Shown piece by piece: positions 45,374 through 55,920 of a stretch of 64,000 bases of DNA. Each line of letters begins with the position of its first letter. Within the stretch, counting starts at the first letter, position 1. The notes below the pieces were generated by a model. It was not told the DNA's origin, made no database searches, and saw nothing but the letters and a program-made list of their open reading frames with translations. The stretch spans positions 11,393,724 to 11,457,723 of the forward strand of contig NC_084815.1 in the NCBI RefSeq assembly GCF_963583255.1, given 5' to 3'. Both the position numbers and the translations under genes were made by a program. Source of the DNA: Pyrus communis (taxonomy: Eukaryota > Streptophyta > Magnoliopsida > Rosales > Rosaceae).

Positions 45374-47950
45374 AATACCCCCACACTTATCTTTTGCTAG
45401 TCCTCGAGCAAAACAGAAAGAAAAACAAAACAAAACCAAACGAAACAAAACAAGTAAAACACAACCTAAACCTTCCAACAACCGTCTTAGGGATTTCCAA
45501 TGCACATGACACGTTAAAAATCATCATTCCCACAGATTTTAGTCATCTTCACACTTAAGTACATTCTTAATCATAGTCACCATATACTAGTTCACAATTA
45601 AGCATTTAAAACCATGTTTTGAATGTAGTAACATGCCTTAGAGAAATTGCTCAAATCCTTACAAGATATGCACTCGTTTTTCACACAGATTTTCTGACTA
45701 CACACCCTACACTAGTTATATGTGAGAAGATTGATGTAAACATGTAGACGAACACTCACATATGTTATAACAAGGAAAGCATTTTCTGGATTTACGATAA
45801 TGACATGAATATGATCTCATGAATGGAATGCTACTACTTAGAATGAGAACCAGTGATTCCATAAGCTCATATCAATTTCAAACTCCACATTATTGAACAC
45901 ATAACGATCAAGATAGAAGTCAAAGGGGTGTAACGGGGCTAAAGGTGTTTGGCTAACAAAGAAGGTATATGGAAAACAAAGGTTCTTAAAGAAATAGCGA
46001 GCAAAGCATTTGAATTAACGTAGAATTCACTTTTGAATGAAAACTCAACTTTTGAACAACAAGGGGGAACAAGCTCTTTTTTTTTTTTTTTTTTTCTTTC
46101 TTTCTTTTCTCTTCTTTTCTGTTTTTCTTTTTCATATGTTTTTCACAATTTTTTTTTTTCTTCTTTTCTTTTGACTCTCAAAACATACAAACTTAAGAAC
46201 AAACTTTTACTCCCCCACACTCATTTTCTTGCAAAATGTACTCAAAAGGAATTCATTTAAGTCATGCTCACTATCTTTTAAGAACAAGGGTACGGATGGT
46301 CCTAATCTAGGCTAGGTAAGGGGTGATATGGTTAGCAAAGAAAATAGGTTAAACGAGGCTCAACGGTGTTAAGACTTACAATATATACGAAATATGGGAA
46401 GTAAGGCTATTTGGCTATGGTGGCAACTACACAACTTCATCTTGATATATGTTATGCAACTCAATATCATGCTTTGAATGAAACGGATATAAGTTCTAGC
46501 ATTTAGTTCTATCATGATACAATTGCATTCTAAGTAGCAACCAAGCAAGGAATAACGAGATCATTCAACAACTTTAGAAAACAAAGAATCACAGAAAATA
46601 ACTCTCCAAAGAAGGTAATGGCTCGAGTCTCACAGGGTTGTAGCGTTTGTTTGAGTTCCTTTGTCACATCCCGGTCTCCCACCTTGAAGATATTGTCCGC
46701 TTTGGCATTCCCTCTGGACTATGTCGCAGCAGAGCTACCGCACGGTTTTGTTCGTGTGGCCGAGTGTTAGTCCGCAGACCACATCTCCCACCACAAAAGG
46801 CCTCTTCAAAGTTGAAGCACCAGGCATGGATATATAAGGCCCAAAGACCACGCCCTCACGGGCGATGTGGGATACTACAATCCACCCCCCTTAGGGAGTC
46901 CGACGTCCTCGTCGGCACACCACGACCATGAGTCTGGCTCTGATACCAAATTGTCACATCCCGGTCTCCCACCTTGAAGATATTGTCCGCTTTGGCATTC
47001 CCTCTGGACTATGTCGCAGCAGAGCTACCGCACGGTTTTGTTCGTGTGGCCGAGTGTTAGTCCGCAGACCACATCTCCCACCACAAAAGGCCTCTTCAAA
47101 GTTGAAGCACCAGGCATGGATATATAAGGCCCAAAGACCACGCCCTCACGGGCGATGTGGGATACTACATCCTTCCTTCAAGCATGTTACAAAAACGAAT
47201 TTTTCTTTTATGATTGCATGTGAAGTCATACATTATAACCATAACTAAGCATAAACCAAGAGTAAATCAAACTTTTCTCTATGTTTATAACTCTTTTTAA
47301 CAGTCATGCAATTACAAACCAAATCCTTATCATTGTGTTGGAAGGTACCCTAAGACACAAACTCACAAAAACGACTCAAAACACTCTTTTTAGGCTTTTC
47401 AAAACAATTTTTCAAATTTTTATGTGCTTTTCGGAGTTATAAAAACAAAACATACTAAAACACTCTAAAACAACTTAAAAACACCTTAAAACAGCAAGGA
47501 ACAACATTTGAAGTTATGGGTGATAAAATCCCACGAATTTGCATTAACAACATTAGTTACCCCCCCACATTTAAATCAAACATTGTCCTCAATGTTTTAA
47601 GCATAGATTCACACAAAACATAAGTAATCACACAAACAACAACTAAACATACTAAACATGGCAGAATGTAATTAACAAAGAGAAGAGTTTAGGGACGCAA
47701 ATCTGGTTATGGAGTGTAAATTCCCTCTTCTCTTTGTTGATTGCATTGAGGCTTGATCTTGATGATTCCACAGGCTTACTCTCGAACTGGTTTCCGCCCA
47801 TCATTGATTTTCCTTTGTGCTACTTCTTGAACTGGGCAGCAGGATGGTTCTTTTGGTCTCCCCCGAAGGTCTGAGCATACCCTTTTGGTCTGTTTCTTTG
47901 TTCAATCTTTCCAATTCGTATTGAAAAGGGTTGGAGGATAACTCAGCCTA
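45374..47950 (-). other. Non-coding interior of element D between antisense gene and 3' LTR
   Basis: It reads, in element sense, from the block shared with A and C (ACATTGAGGACAATGTTTGA, TTTAAATGTGGGGGGG) to the polypurine tract. Pyrimidine-rich runs lie at 46076-46095 and 46149-46160. It is nearly identical to 59612-61700 in element E, except for the TRIM. No supported gene. Confidence 0.78.
46662..47169 (-). mobile_element. TRIM (miniature LTR retrotransposon), TSD TCCTT
   Basis: Two 218-bp direct repeats (46662-46879 and 46952-47169), identical by eye, flank 72 bp. In element sense the LTR runs TGTAGTATCCCACATCGCC to CCGGGATGTGACA. A primer site TGGTATCAGAGCC (46948-46936), matching initiator tRNA-Met, lies three bases inside, and a TAAGGGGGGTGGAT polypurine tract precedes the 3' LTR. 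TCCTT flanks it (46657-46661, 47170-47174). Element E has the empty site near 60898. The apparent ORFs across each repeat are LTR sequence, not genes. Confidence 0.95.
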
Positions 47951-48479
47951 TGTTTGTCTCCACATGCTTCAATGTATCATTTTCACTTGCCTTACTCGCT
48001 CCCCTTTGCAGAAGTGGTCCCTTCTCCGGAAGTGTATCAACCGTTGAAGATGACTACTCGAGAGCAACGCTAGGTAAGCAATCAGGAATAGATTCCAGGC
48101 AGTTGGCTCCAGATCGGAAGATTGACTCCAAGTGCCGGCTGATTGCTTCTTTTACTTTGCCATGCGAGTAAGAACAAGGACAAAGAAAAAGACAGGGAAA
48201 GAGCATGATATGAGATACTTTTGCTTTTGACCTTGATGATATGAGATACCTTTGCTTTGAAGAAGCGGTGGATGAATCAGCACATGCTTCAATCCGCCGT
48301 TTCCTCCTGGGTCATATGTACTCCAGGCATCTGGTATCATCTTTGGGGAAGAAGAAAGAATTGAGTATTTTGAAAGGCCTTGCTGGGAGTGCGCCCTCAG
48401 AGGTGAGGGAGAGTTGGGCATTTTCTTCAGGTTTGCCCTGCCATAAAAGACGAAGGTCGACATATATAGAGATAATATC

Positions 48480-49015
48480 AAGTGGTGGTACTTTTTACCC
48501 TTGTCGACAAACGTTTTGATCCCGCAATTCCGGCTTTTTGAAATAGTGGCGCCTCTTCGATCTTTGAATACGCCTCTTCGATTTCTGAGCAGGCGCCCCT
48601 TCGATTTCTGAACGACGCCCCTTCGCTTTCTGAACGACACGTGGTAGTGCAGATGCGACTCCTTTTGACAAAGCTGCACGCGTCTTCTGAAAAGCAGAGA
48701 AAGCGTCGCCGAACTTTGCGCTTGTCGGCTAAAGATATGTAGTTGCGGTGATGGCCTCCACGTGTTGTCTGAAAAGAAGAAATCTTTTGACAAAGTTGAA
48801 CGCGTCTTCTGAAAAGCAGAGAAAGCGTCGCCAAAATTACGTCGGAAATTCCGGCTTTTTGAATCGGTGGACGCGTCGCCTTGGCTTTTTTATTGAGCTA
48901 TCGATCACCACAACAAACACACTCTGAAGATTTCCCATTCCTGAAACTCGACTCCGGCCCTTTGTGAAATTTTTAACTCCATCCACCCCTTCTCTTTGAA
49001 CACTTTTTGAAAAAA
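48480..49015 (+). promoter_or_regulatory. Upstream region of the antisense gene in D
   Basis: It contains CACGTG at 48638-48643 and 48759-48764, and a roughly 124-bp duplication of a GACAAAGCTGCACGCGTCTT-type block (about 48667 and 48791). Short tandem units (cttcgatttctgaacgacgcc) lie at about 48555-48640. A TTTTATTGAG TATA-like site near 48890 and the leader CACCACAACAAACACACTC come before the ATG. The same elements precede the gene in C, E and P. Confidence 0.58.
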
Positions 49016-49687
49016 ATGGCAAACTCATCGAACCTTAGCTTAGATTTGAGTCTCAGCAGCGATCCGGTTGCGCCCCGTCAAGGTAATGTATGGCGCCCTT
49101 CTTTTTTATCTTCTAACGGTCCTCTTTCAGGTGAAGACTCTGTGATGCAGGATGCCACAACAGCTACAATAGTAGCTAAAAACCTCCTCACTCCAAAAGA
49201 TAGTAGGCTGCTGTCAGGACGGTCCGATGAGTTGGCCGTTCAAGAGTCCCTCGCACTTAGTGTTCAGTGTGCGAGCTCTGTGTCCAACATGGGCCTACGC
49301 CTGCTTGCCCGCTCCCGTCAGGTGGAATCGTTGATGGCAGAGGTGGAAAGACTTAAGCAAGAGATCCAGCAGCTTAAGTACGAGAATAGAAGTTTGCATG
49401 TGCTTGCAAATAACTATTCGTCGGGGATGAAGAGGAAGCTTGATGAGCTGCAAGAATCTGAGGGTCGAATTCACAGTGACCGTCAAAGGCTTGCGTCTTA
49501 TCTCCAGAGGCACCTTTTTCCTGGGTCATCCAGCGCTTGGCCAAGTATTGAGGCTTGGAATGCTCTAGCTCCGATGCCTCCCGCTCCGATGCCTTCCGCT
49601 TCGATGCCTCCCGCTTCTATGCCTCCCGCTTCTGCGCCTTCCGCTTCTGCGCCTCGTAGTGGGACTTCACGCAAACAACCTTTGTGA
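49016..49687 (+). CDS. Antisense coiled-coil protein (copy in D)
   Basis: An intact 223-codon frame runs antisense to element D, with ATG at 49016 and TGA at 49685-49687. Upstream in-frame codons open to a TTG at 49007, but the ATG matches the start in copy C. Residues 1-20 are Ser/Leu-rich; 21-90 form the most conserved part (NVWRPSFLSSNG, LLTPKDSRLLSGRSDE). About 95-150 is a coiled coil rich in Leu/Glu/Gln/Lys, then a HLFPGSSSAWPSIEAWNALA segment and a Pro/Ala/Met tail with fewer units than copy C. It lies 94 bp from the convergent Gag stop, so the two transcripts could overlap. No enzyme motif is visible. A structural or nucleic-acid/Gag-associated role is only a guess. Confidence 0.8.
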   Translation: MANSSNLSLDLSLSSDPVAPRQGNVWRPSFLSSNGPLSGEDSVMQDATTATIVAKNLLTPKDSRLLSGRSDELAVQESLALSVQCASSVSNMGLRLLARSRQVESLMAEVERLKQEIQQLKYENRSLHVLANNYSSGMKRKLDELQESEGRIHSDRQRLASYLQRHLFPGSSSAWPSIEAWNALAPMPPAPMPSASMPPASMPPASAPSASAPRSGTSRKQPL

Positions 49688-49725
49688 AGCTCCACCTTTC
49701 TCCATGTTTAGTATCTTTCTTTTTT

Positions 49726-49766
<41 letters not shown>

Positions 49767-49780
49767 TAACATAAATAAAA

Positions 49781-51901
49781 TCAAACGGCATGGAATTGGT
49801 CCTTGAATGGAAGGTGATAATTGAAGTGAACCGGCATTGGTTTGAATTCTAGTGTAGGTGCCTGATTCAAAAAAAATAGCAAGTTAGTATAAAATCTAAT
49901 GGAATTTGGAAAAAAATACTTACTTGTTTTGTCCGACAAGAACTCAATGACAAATACCACTCCTTTGAAAGTTTCAGGGATATTGGACTTGGCCAGATTG
50001 CAAGTGATGGTTATTACTTGTCCAATGTCATCAAATTTAACTTCTTTGGATTTTGTGGTTTCAAGAACGTCCTCTTTGATGGGTTCATGACATTCCCTAC
50101 TTGTCACCTTTGGAAGGGCTTCCAAGATGTCTTTTTCACCTTCTTCTTCCTTGGAAGTCATGAATCTGCAAGGAATAGGGTTAAAAATAATGAAATTTGG
50201 AACAACCATACCTGTATTAGATGGCATAGGAGCAATAGGAGCCTCCGGTAAAGGTGTTTCCACCCTTTCCGTGGGTTGGGTGTATTCCTCTTCCTTGTGA
50301 TTTGATTTTGATGGTTGAGGGTCCGTTCCAACCTCCTTGTCACTTCTCAACATGATTTCCTTGGCAGTTTCAAATTCTCCCTTCTGATTTGCAATGGTTG
50401 AACTAGGGAGTTCGCCTTGGCCGCAAAATTGTCCTTCGAACTCCGCTATCTGCCCAATTTGCTTTTCCAGAGTAGTAAGTAATTGAAAAATCGTATCATT
50501 ATCATTTGAATTACCTACATTACTTTGGGCAGGTTGTGGTGGCTGCATAGGCGTTGAATAGAACTCCTCATACGGCTGCCAATATCCTTCTTGTTGAGCC
50601 TCATTGTCTTGATTTTGTAAGCCCTGCACCAAACAAATTAATTCATCAAGCTTTTGGTTATAATTTATTGACGAACTTAAATTTGGTTGGGCATATTGAA
50701 TATGAGGTTGTGGTGGCTGCCAATATCCTCCTTGTTGAGCATTTTGTTGTGGCTCCCTCCATTTGAAGTTTGGATGGTCCCTCCATCCGGCATTGTAAGT
50801 GTTCGAGTATGGGTTGTTTTGATTTTGTCCTTGGAAACCAATTGCATTGGCAGATTCCCACCCACCATTCTCGATTAGTTGAGGGCACTTGTCGGATGGA
50901 TGCCCTTGAATTGAGCACACGCCACAGACTTGGTGTTCTTGTGCTTTTGGACCAATCACAACCTGAGAAACAAGAGAAGTAAGATTAGCAAGTTGTGATT
51001 GAATTTCAGAAATAGCACTCACCTCATTTACACTTTGTTGCCGTGGGGCTTCCCTTTGGCCCACTCCTTCATATTGTTGAGCGTTGAGCGCTCGGTTGGC
51101 TATGAGAACCTTGGCATCCCTTGGTGTTTTGTCCACCAATGCTCCTCCCGCTGATGCATCAAGCATTTGACGTTCGATAGGAAGGAGGCCCTCATAGAAA
51201 TATTGAAGGAGAAGTTCCTCCTTCATTTGATGTTGAGGACATGAAGCTACAAGGCCCTTGAAGCGCTCATAATAAGCCGGGAATGTCTCACCATGATTCT
51301 GTTGAATACCACTAATTTTCTTCCGTAGGAGAATCACTCTCGAAGTAGGGAAGAATTTCTCCAAGAAAGCACGCTTCATACTCTCCCACGAAGTCACAGT
51401 TCCCGGGGCTAGTTCGTAGAGCCAATCTTTGGCCTTGTCCATAAGTGAAAATGGAAAGGCCTTCATCTTCAATATACTCCCATCCACATTGACGGGGGTC
51501 ATGCTCGAACAAACCACCTCGAACTCCTTCAAGTGTTTGTTGGGGTCTTCCATAGACAAGCCATGGAACTTCGGAATATGGTGTAACAAACTGGATTTGA
51601 GTTCAAATTCATCGGTCTTGCCTTGGGCAGCCGTGGGGTATTGGATACAAAGAGGCAATGCATTATCCAGACCCGAGGCCGAAAGCTCCTTGATGGTTCT
51701 ATTATCTGCTGCCATGGCTTGTTCTTCTTCAAAAATCTGATCCGTGGGCTTTTCTTCTACACCTACTTCGTCTTCTTCAAGCCCAGGTTGTGGTGGAGGT
51801 TGTGGTGGCTCTTGTTGACTCCTCGTTCTCCTCAAAGTGCGTTCAAAATCACCGTCAAAGTCGGAGATGTTCTCTATAATAGGCCGAGAGCTACGAGTCA
51901 T
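49781..51901 (-). CDS. gag: Gag polyprotein of element D, pol-less
   Basis: An uninterrupted 706-codon frame begins 115 bases downstream of the primer site at MTRSSRPIIENISDFDGDFE. Residues about 105-285 form the retrotransposon Gag core (PKFHGLSMEDPNKHLKEFE, FLEKFFP, RFKGLVASCPQHQ). A CCHC zinc knuckle (C326, C329, H334, C339) follows for RNA binding. A Gln/Pro-rich linker leads to a segment matching the gag-protease linker of element A (PCRFM, then KDILEALPKV). From there the sequence jumps past the protease to a piece resembling the region before RT (QAPTLEFKPMPVHF) and ends PFKDQFHAV. Gag packages element RNA in the cytoplasm. An intact Gag with no enzymes suggests the element supplies particles but borrows protease, RT and integrase. 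Confidence 0.92.
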   Translation of the reverse strand: MTRSSRPIIENISDFDGDFERTLRRTRSQQEPPQPPPQPGLEEDEVGVEEKPTDQIFEEEQAMAADNRTIKELSASGLDNALPLCIQYPTAAQGKTDEFELKSSLLHHIPKFHGLSMEDPNKHLKEFEVVCSSMTPVNVDGSILKMKAFPFSLMDKAKDWLYELAPGTVTSWESMKRAFLEKFFPTSRVILLRKKISGIQQNHGETFPAYYERFKGLVASCPQHQMKEELLLQYFYEGLLPIERQMLDASAGGALVDKTPRDAKVLIANRALNAQQYEGVGQREAPRQQSVNEVSAISEIQSQLANLTSLVSQVVIGPKAQEHQVCGVCSIQGHPSDKCPQLIENGGWESANAIGFQGQNQNNPYSNTYNAGWRDHPNFKWREPQQNAQQGGYWQPPQPHIQYAQPNLSSSINYNQKLDELICLVQGLQNQDNEAQQEGYWQPYEEFYSTPMQPPQPAQSNVGNSNDNDTIFQLLTTLEKQIGQIAEFEGQFCGQGELPSSTIANQKGEFETAKEIMLRSDKEVGTDPQPSKSNHKEEEYTQPTERVETPLPEAPIAPMPSNTGMVVPNFIIFNPIPCRFMTSKEEEGEKDILEALPKVTSRECHEPIKEDVLETTKSKEVKFDDIGQVITITCNLAKSNIPETFKGVVFVIEFLSDKTSKYFFPNSIRFYTNLLFFLNQAPTLEFKPMPVHFNYHLPFKDQFHAV

Positions 51902-52015
51902 ACACAGTACCTAAAAAAAAACAAGGAAACAAACAAACTAAGAATTTGAAATAAGAATGCACGAAAAACAAAATATAAAAATAAAGACAAAGGATTAGCA
52001 AAGTTGCTAATCCCC

Positions 52016-52028
52016 GGCAACGGCGCCA
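52016..52028 (-). promoter_or_regulatory. Primer-binding site of element D (tRNA-Asp)
   Basis: On the minus strand TGGCGCCGTTGCC follows the 5' LTR after a five-base spacer, exactly as in element C. Confidence 0.9.
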
Positions 52029-52033
52029 AAATT

Positions 52034-54108
52034 TGATGCGAGATTTATACGCACACAAATTAAACCCTCTTTTTATCAATTGTAGTAAGTATGTAAGTAG
52101 GGATCGTTCTGGACCGGGGATTAGGAGGGATTGTTAATCACTTGGATTTGACTTAAAAACGTAAAAACATAATATAAAACACTAAACTAGACTCAAAGAA
52201 TGTAAAACTAAACTTTAAAACACTAAAACAAATCAAAAGACTCAAAATGCTTTTAAAAACACAAACTAAAATGCTATACTAAACTCGAAGAATTCAAAAC
52301 TAAAAATAAGAAAGATTAAGACTAAGACTTAAACGAAATATGGGGGGATTGATTTTGGACGAATTTAAACTAAAATGGATAGATTGTAAAGAAAACAAAT
52401 TGTAAATATGAAATTGACGGAAATGAATGGATGGTATGGCTAGCTAAGGGGTTCATCTCCATACATGTTACACTTGCATAATAAAATGATTTCCAATTGC
52501 ATTTCAATAAACCATGAATTCTCAACACCCCGGGTTAATTAGGTCCGCTTAAATTAACCGTCAAGTTTTCCTTAAGTTAATGAATTGGATGATTGCATAC
52601 GACAAACCAAAGCATTCCTCACAAGTTCCCTACATGAATTGCATAATAGAGAAACAAGCAAGAATCATTAAGCATCATGAAAACTATAAGTGTTGACGAG
52701 GCATTCGTTACGATGATTGCATGAAACTTATGCCAAGAATTCGTTTAACGCGATTGTTTATAAGCAACCTTCACTACTTGTGAATATAAGTTCATAACGA
52801 TTAGGTGAAACTCACTTATATTCTAGCGTCATATTCATGCATGAAAATTAAGCGCGCATTCTTAATAAACATACATAAATAAGTTATCAATCAAACGGTT
52901 AAACAAATTGAATCCACAACTTATGAAACGCAATTAGAAGTAATCAAATCAAAATGCAAGCATAAACATATATTTCGAATCCCCCCTAGCTAAAGGGGGG
53001 TTTAGTTCCTCATACAAAACAAAGAGAATTGAAATTAAACATTGAAATCAAAGAAACGCCTAAACATTCCAACAACTCAAACTTGAATTGTATGAACGTT
53101 TAGGCCCTCTTCTCTTCCTCTTTATTGTAGCATAAGGTCTAGGGATAATTGGTTTGGGGGATGGAAGTGTGGAATGGAGTGAGGAGTGATGGAAATGGAA
53201 AGATGGTTTTGGATTCTAAGGGGACTCACGGCAAAGAGAAGGAATGGAAGTGTTTGTGGTGTGTTGTGTATGAAATGAGATGGAGTGGGGAGTGAATGTG
53301 GCTTAATGATGAAGGGGGAAAGCTTGGAAAGCATGTGGCAAGGTTGGTTGCATGATGATGATGCATGTGAGTTGAAATGCATATGTTTAAATGGTTGAAA
53401 TGTGTAGATGATTATGAGTATGATAAGTGATAAGTGAATGATGTATTAAGTGATAAATGAATGATATGTTAAGTGATAAATGAATGATATGTTAAGTGAT
53501 AAATGAATGATATGTGGTGAGTGATAAATGAATGATATGTTAAGTGATAAATGAATGATATGTGGTGAGTGATAAGTGAATGGAAGTGATAAGTGATAAG
53601 TGAATGGAAGTGATAAGTGATAAGTGAATGGAAGTGATAAGTGAATGGTTTGATAAGTGAATGATATGATAAGTGAATGCTTATAATAAGTGAATGATAT
53701 GATAAGTGAATGATTTAAGGGTTTAAAATAGGGAACAAAGCCCTTCCTTGCATGGCAAGGAAGGGAGACACAAGGAAACACACGACAATGTCCTAAGGCT
53801 GCAAGGAATGTTGTTTTTGTGTTCTAAAATGCGTAGGAGTCTTCAATGATGCTTAAACATGAGGTCTTTTAGGATTTAACTTTCCTACTTCAAGTCTTTA
53901 ATTTCGTCCATCCTCTTGGCTCCAAGCATATGATATCCATTCCAATCTCTAATTTGCTCCAAAAGGCTCCAAAAGGCATCCTTTTGCATACCTTGCCCTT
54001 AGAACCTGAAAACACACAAAAGAAGCATAAAGGACTAAAATAACTAGAGAAACATAACGTAAATGCACGAGAACAAGCCATTTAAGTCGCATGAATATGC
54101 TCCTATCA
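52034..54108 (-). repeat. 5' LTR of element D
   Basis: 2075 bp; the ends are as in the 3' LTR. By eye, the substitutions are 52605 (a for c), 52712 (g for t) and one inside the GATAAGTG array. It carries one extra 16-bp array unit. In its U3 the minisatellite is at 53421-53713. Confidence 0.93.
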
Positions 54109-55427
54109 GAGATGTATATGGCTATTTGTTTAAGGTGTTTGTGTGGAGGAATGATGAAGGGGGAATGTATGTAATAAAACAACTAGGAAAAGTTATGGAA
54201 AGCTGGAAATAAGCTGGAAATAAATGTGTTTGCATGAGAAATAAAGCTAATGGTGAATGAATGTGAATGCATGTGAATTAAAGAAGGAATGTTTGTTTGG
54301 AAATGAATGTGAAGACATGTGAAAGCTGGAAATGCATGTGAAAATGTTGGAAATGGGAATGAAGGTCACGGCAAAGGTTGGAGAATTGATTATGGATGCA
54401 TGTGTTGAATGATTTCTTGGTGAGGGATGTGGAGTGGTTGAATGTGGTGCAATGATAATGTTTTGTGGCTGAATTGGTGGTGGAATTATGATGGGAGTGC
54501 ATATGATTAAAGAGTGGGAGTGCATGTGGGTGAATGTGAAGGGAATGCATGTGTTGATGACTAGGTTAGTGGGTGGAAATCTGAAAATGGCATAAGGGAA
54601 TGGGAGCTCACGGTTTTGAGTTGTTTGTTTGTGTGAAGTGTGTGTGAATGCATGTGAAGATGCTAATAAATAATGCATGTAGGGTTAGGAAATAAAATCA
54701 TAACTTAAAGGGAGATGATTAAAGGGTGTTGAAAGGTTTGAAATGCATGTGTTGAATTGGTGGTTGAATGATGAAAGAATAAGTGAATGATTATGATAAG
54801 TGATAAGTGAATGATTATGATAAGTGTATGATATGTTAAGTGATAAATGAATGATATGTTAAGTGATAAATGAATGATATGTGGTGAGTGATAAGTGAAT
54901 GGAAGTGATAAGTGATAAGTGAATGGAAGTGATAAGTGATAAGTGAATGGAAGTGATAAGTGAATGGTTTGATAAGTGAATGATATGATAAGTGAATGCT
55001 TATAATAAGTGAATGATATGATAAATGAATGCTTTAAGTGTTTAAAATAGGGAACAAAGCCCTTCCTTGCATGGCAAGGAAGGGAGACACAAGGAAACAC
55101 ACGACAATGTCCTAAGGTTGCAAGGAATGTTGTTTTTGTGTTCTAAAATGCGTAGGAGTCTTCAATGATGCTTAAACATGAGGTCTTTTAGGATTTAACT
55201 TTCCTACTTCAAGTCTTTAATTTCGTCCATCCTCTTGGCTCCAAGCATATGATATCCATTCCAATCTCTAATTTGCTCCAAAAGGCTCCAAAAGGCATCC
55301 TTTTGCATACCTTGCCCTTAGAACCTGAAAACACACAAAAGAAGCATAAAGGACTAAAATAACTAGAGAAACATAACGTAAATGCACGAGAACAAGCCAT
55401 TTAAGTCGCATGAATATGCTCCTATCA

Positions 55428-55920
55428 GATTCTAAGGGGAAGTGTTTGTGTTAGTTGTGGTGTGAGAAATGGAGATGGAGTGGGGAGTGAATGAATGACA
55501 AATGAATGAAGTGTGTGTGGTTTATATAGGGAGAGAATGGGTGAGAATGTGGCTGCAATGCATGTGAAAAACAGCTAGGAAAGTGGGTGGAAAGCTGGAA
55601 TTGCACAAGGGGAATGCTGGAAAGCCAAGGGAACCCACGGCATTGAAGGTTTTGGTGCATGTGTTGGCTGATTTGTTTGTTGGGAAAAGCTTGTGAAAGC
55701 ATGTGAATGTTGTTTGTGTGAAGTGTGTGTGAATGCATGTGGATTAAAGAGTGAATGATGGCTGAAATAATGATGGAAAATAGCTAGGAAAAGTATGGAA
55801 TGCATGTGAAATGTAAAGGGAAAAACTGGAAATGGGAATGAAGGCCACGGTATTGAGTTGGGAAATGAATGATTAAATGTGCATGTGGGTGAATGTGAAG
55901 GGAATGCATGTGTTGATTGA
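55428..55920 (-). mobile_element. LTR N (reverse), right segment, truncated
   Basis: It continues LTR N after the GATTC duplication of LTR O. It has a TGCATGTG-rich U3 character but ends near 55920, where sequence of the antisense coiled-coil gene begins. The right LTR end (TGCTCCTATCA) is missing, so a deletion joins N to P. Confidence 0.72.

Larger units (their letters stand above)
43314..54108 (-). mobile_element. Complete non-autonomous LTR element D, TSD GAGAT
   Basis: It is reverse-oriented with GAGAT at 43309-43313 and 54109-54113. In element sense the order is 5' LTR (52034-54108), tRNA-Asp primer site (52028-52016), an intact Gag frame (51901-49781), an antisense coiled-coil gene (49016-49687), a non-coding region carrying a TRIM, a polypurine tract (45386-45374) and 3' LTR (43314-45373). 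Pol is absent. The LTRs differ, by eye, by three substitutions, one 16-bp repeat-unit indel and one C-run length change, so insertion was recent. Confidence 0.96.
41986..55427 (-). mobile_element. Solo LTR O (reverse), TSD GATTC, split by element D
   Basis: It starts TGATGCGATATTTATACGC and ends AATATGCTCCTATCA, flanked by GATTC at 41981-41985 and 55428-55432. Its own sequence is 41986-43313 and 54114-55427, about 2.64 kb. The right part carries GATAAGTGA and TGCATGTG arrays. Confidence 0.92.

Noticed and set aside
46647..47248. Two Arg/Pro-rich frames with the same sequence, like a duplicated gene
   Set aside because: They are the two LTRs of the TRIM read in one frame.
48152..48793. Long frame opposite the antisense gene promoter (also 56433-57020 and 61781-62407)
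   Set aside because: Length and C-terminus differ among copies (in C at 18534-18980 it shifts frame halfway), and it crosses promoter repeats. Similarity reflects recent copying, not coding.
49016..49687. Ordinary host gene interrupted by transposons
   Set aside because: The same gene and flanks occur in four elements at the same internal position, so it belongs to the transposon family.
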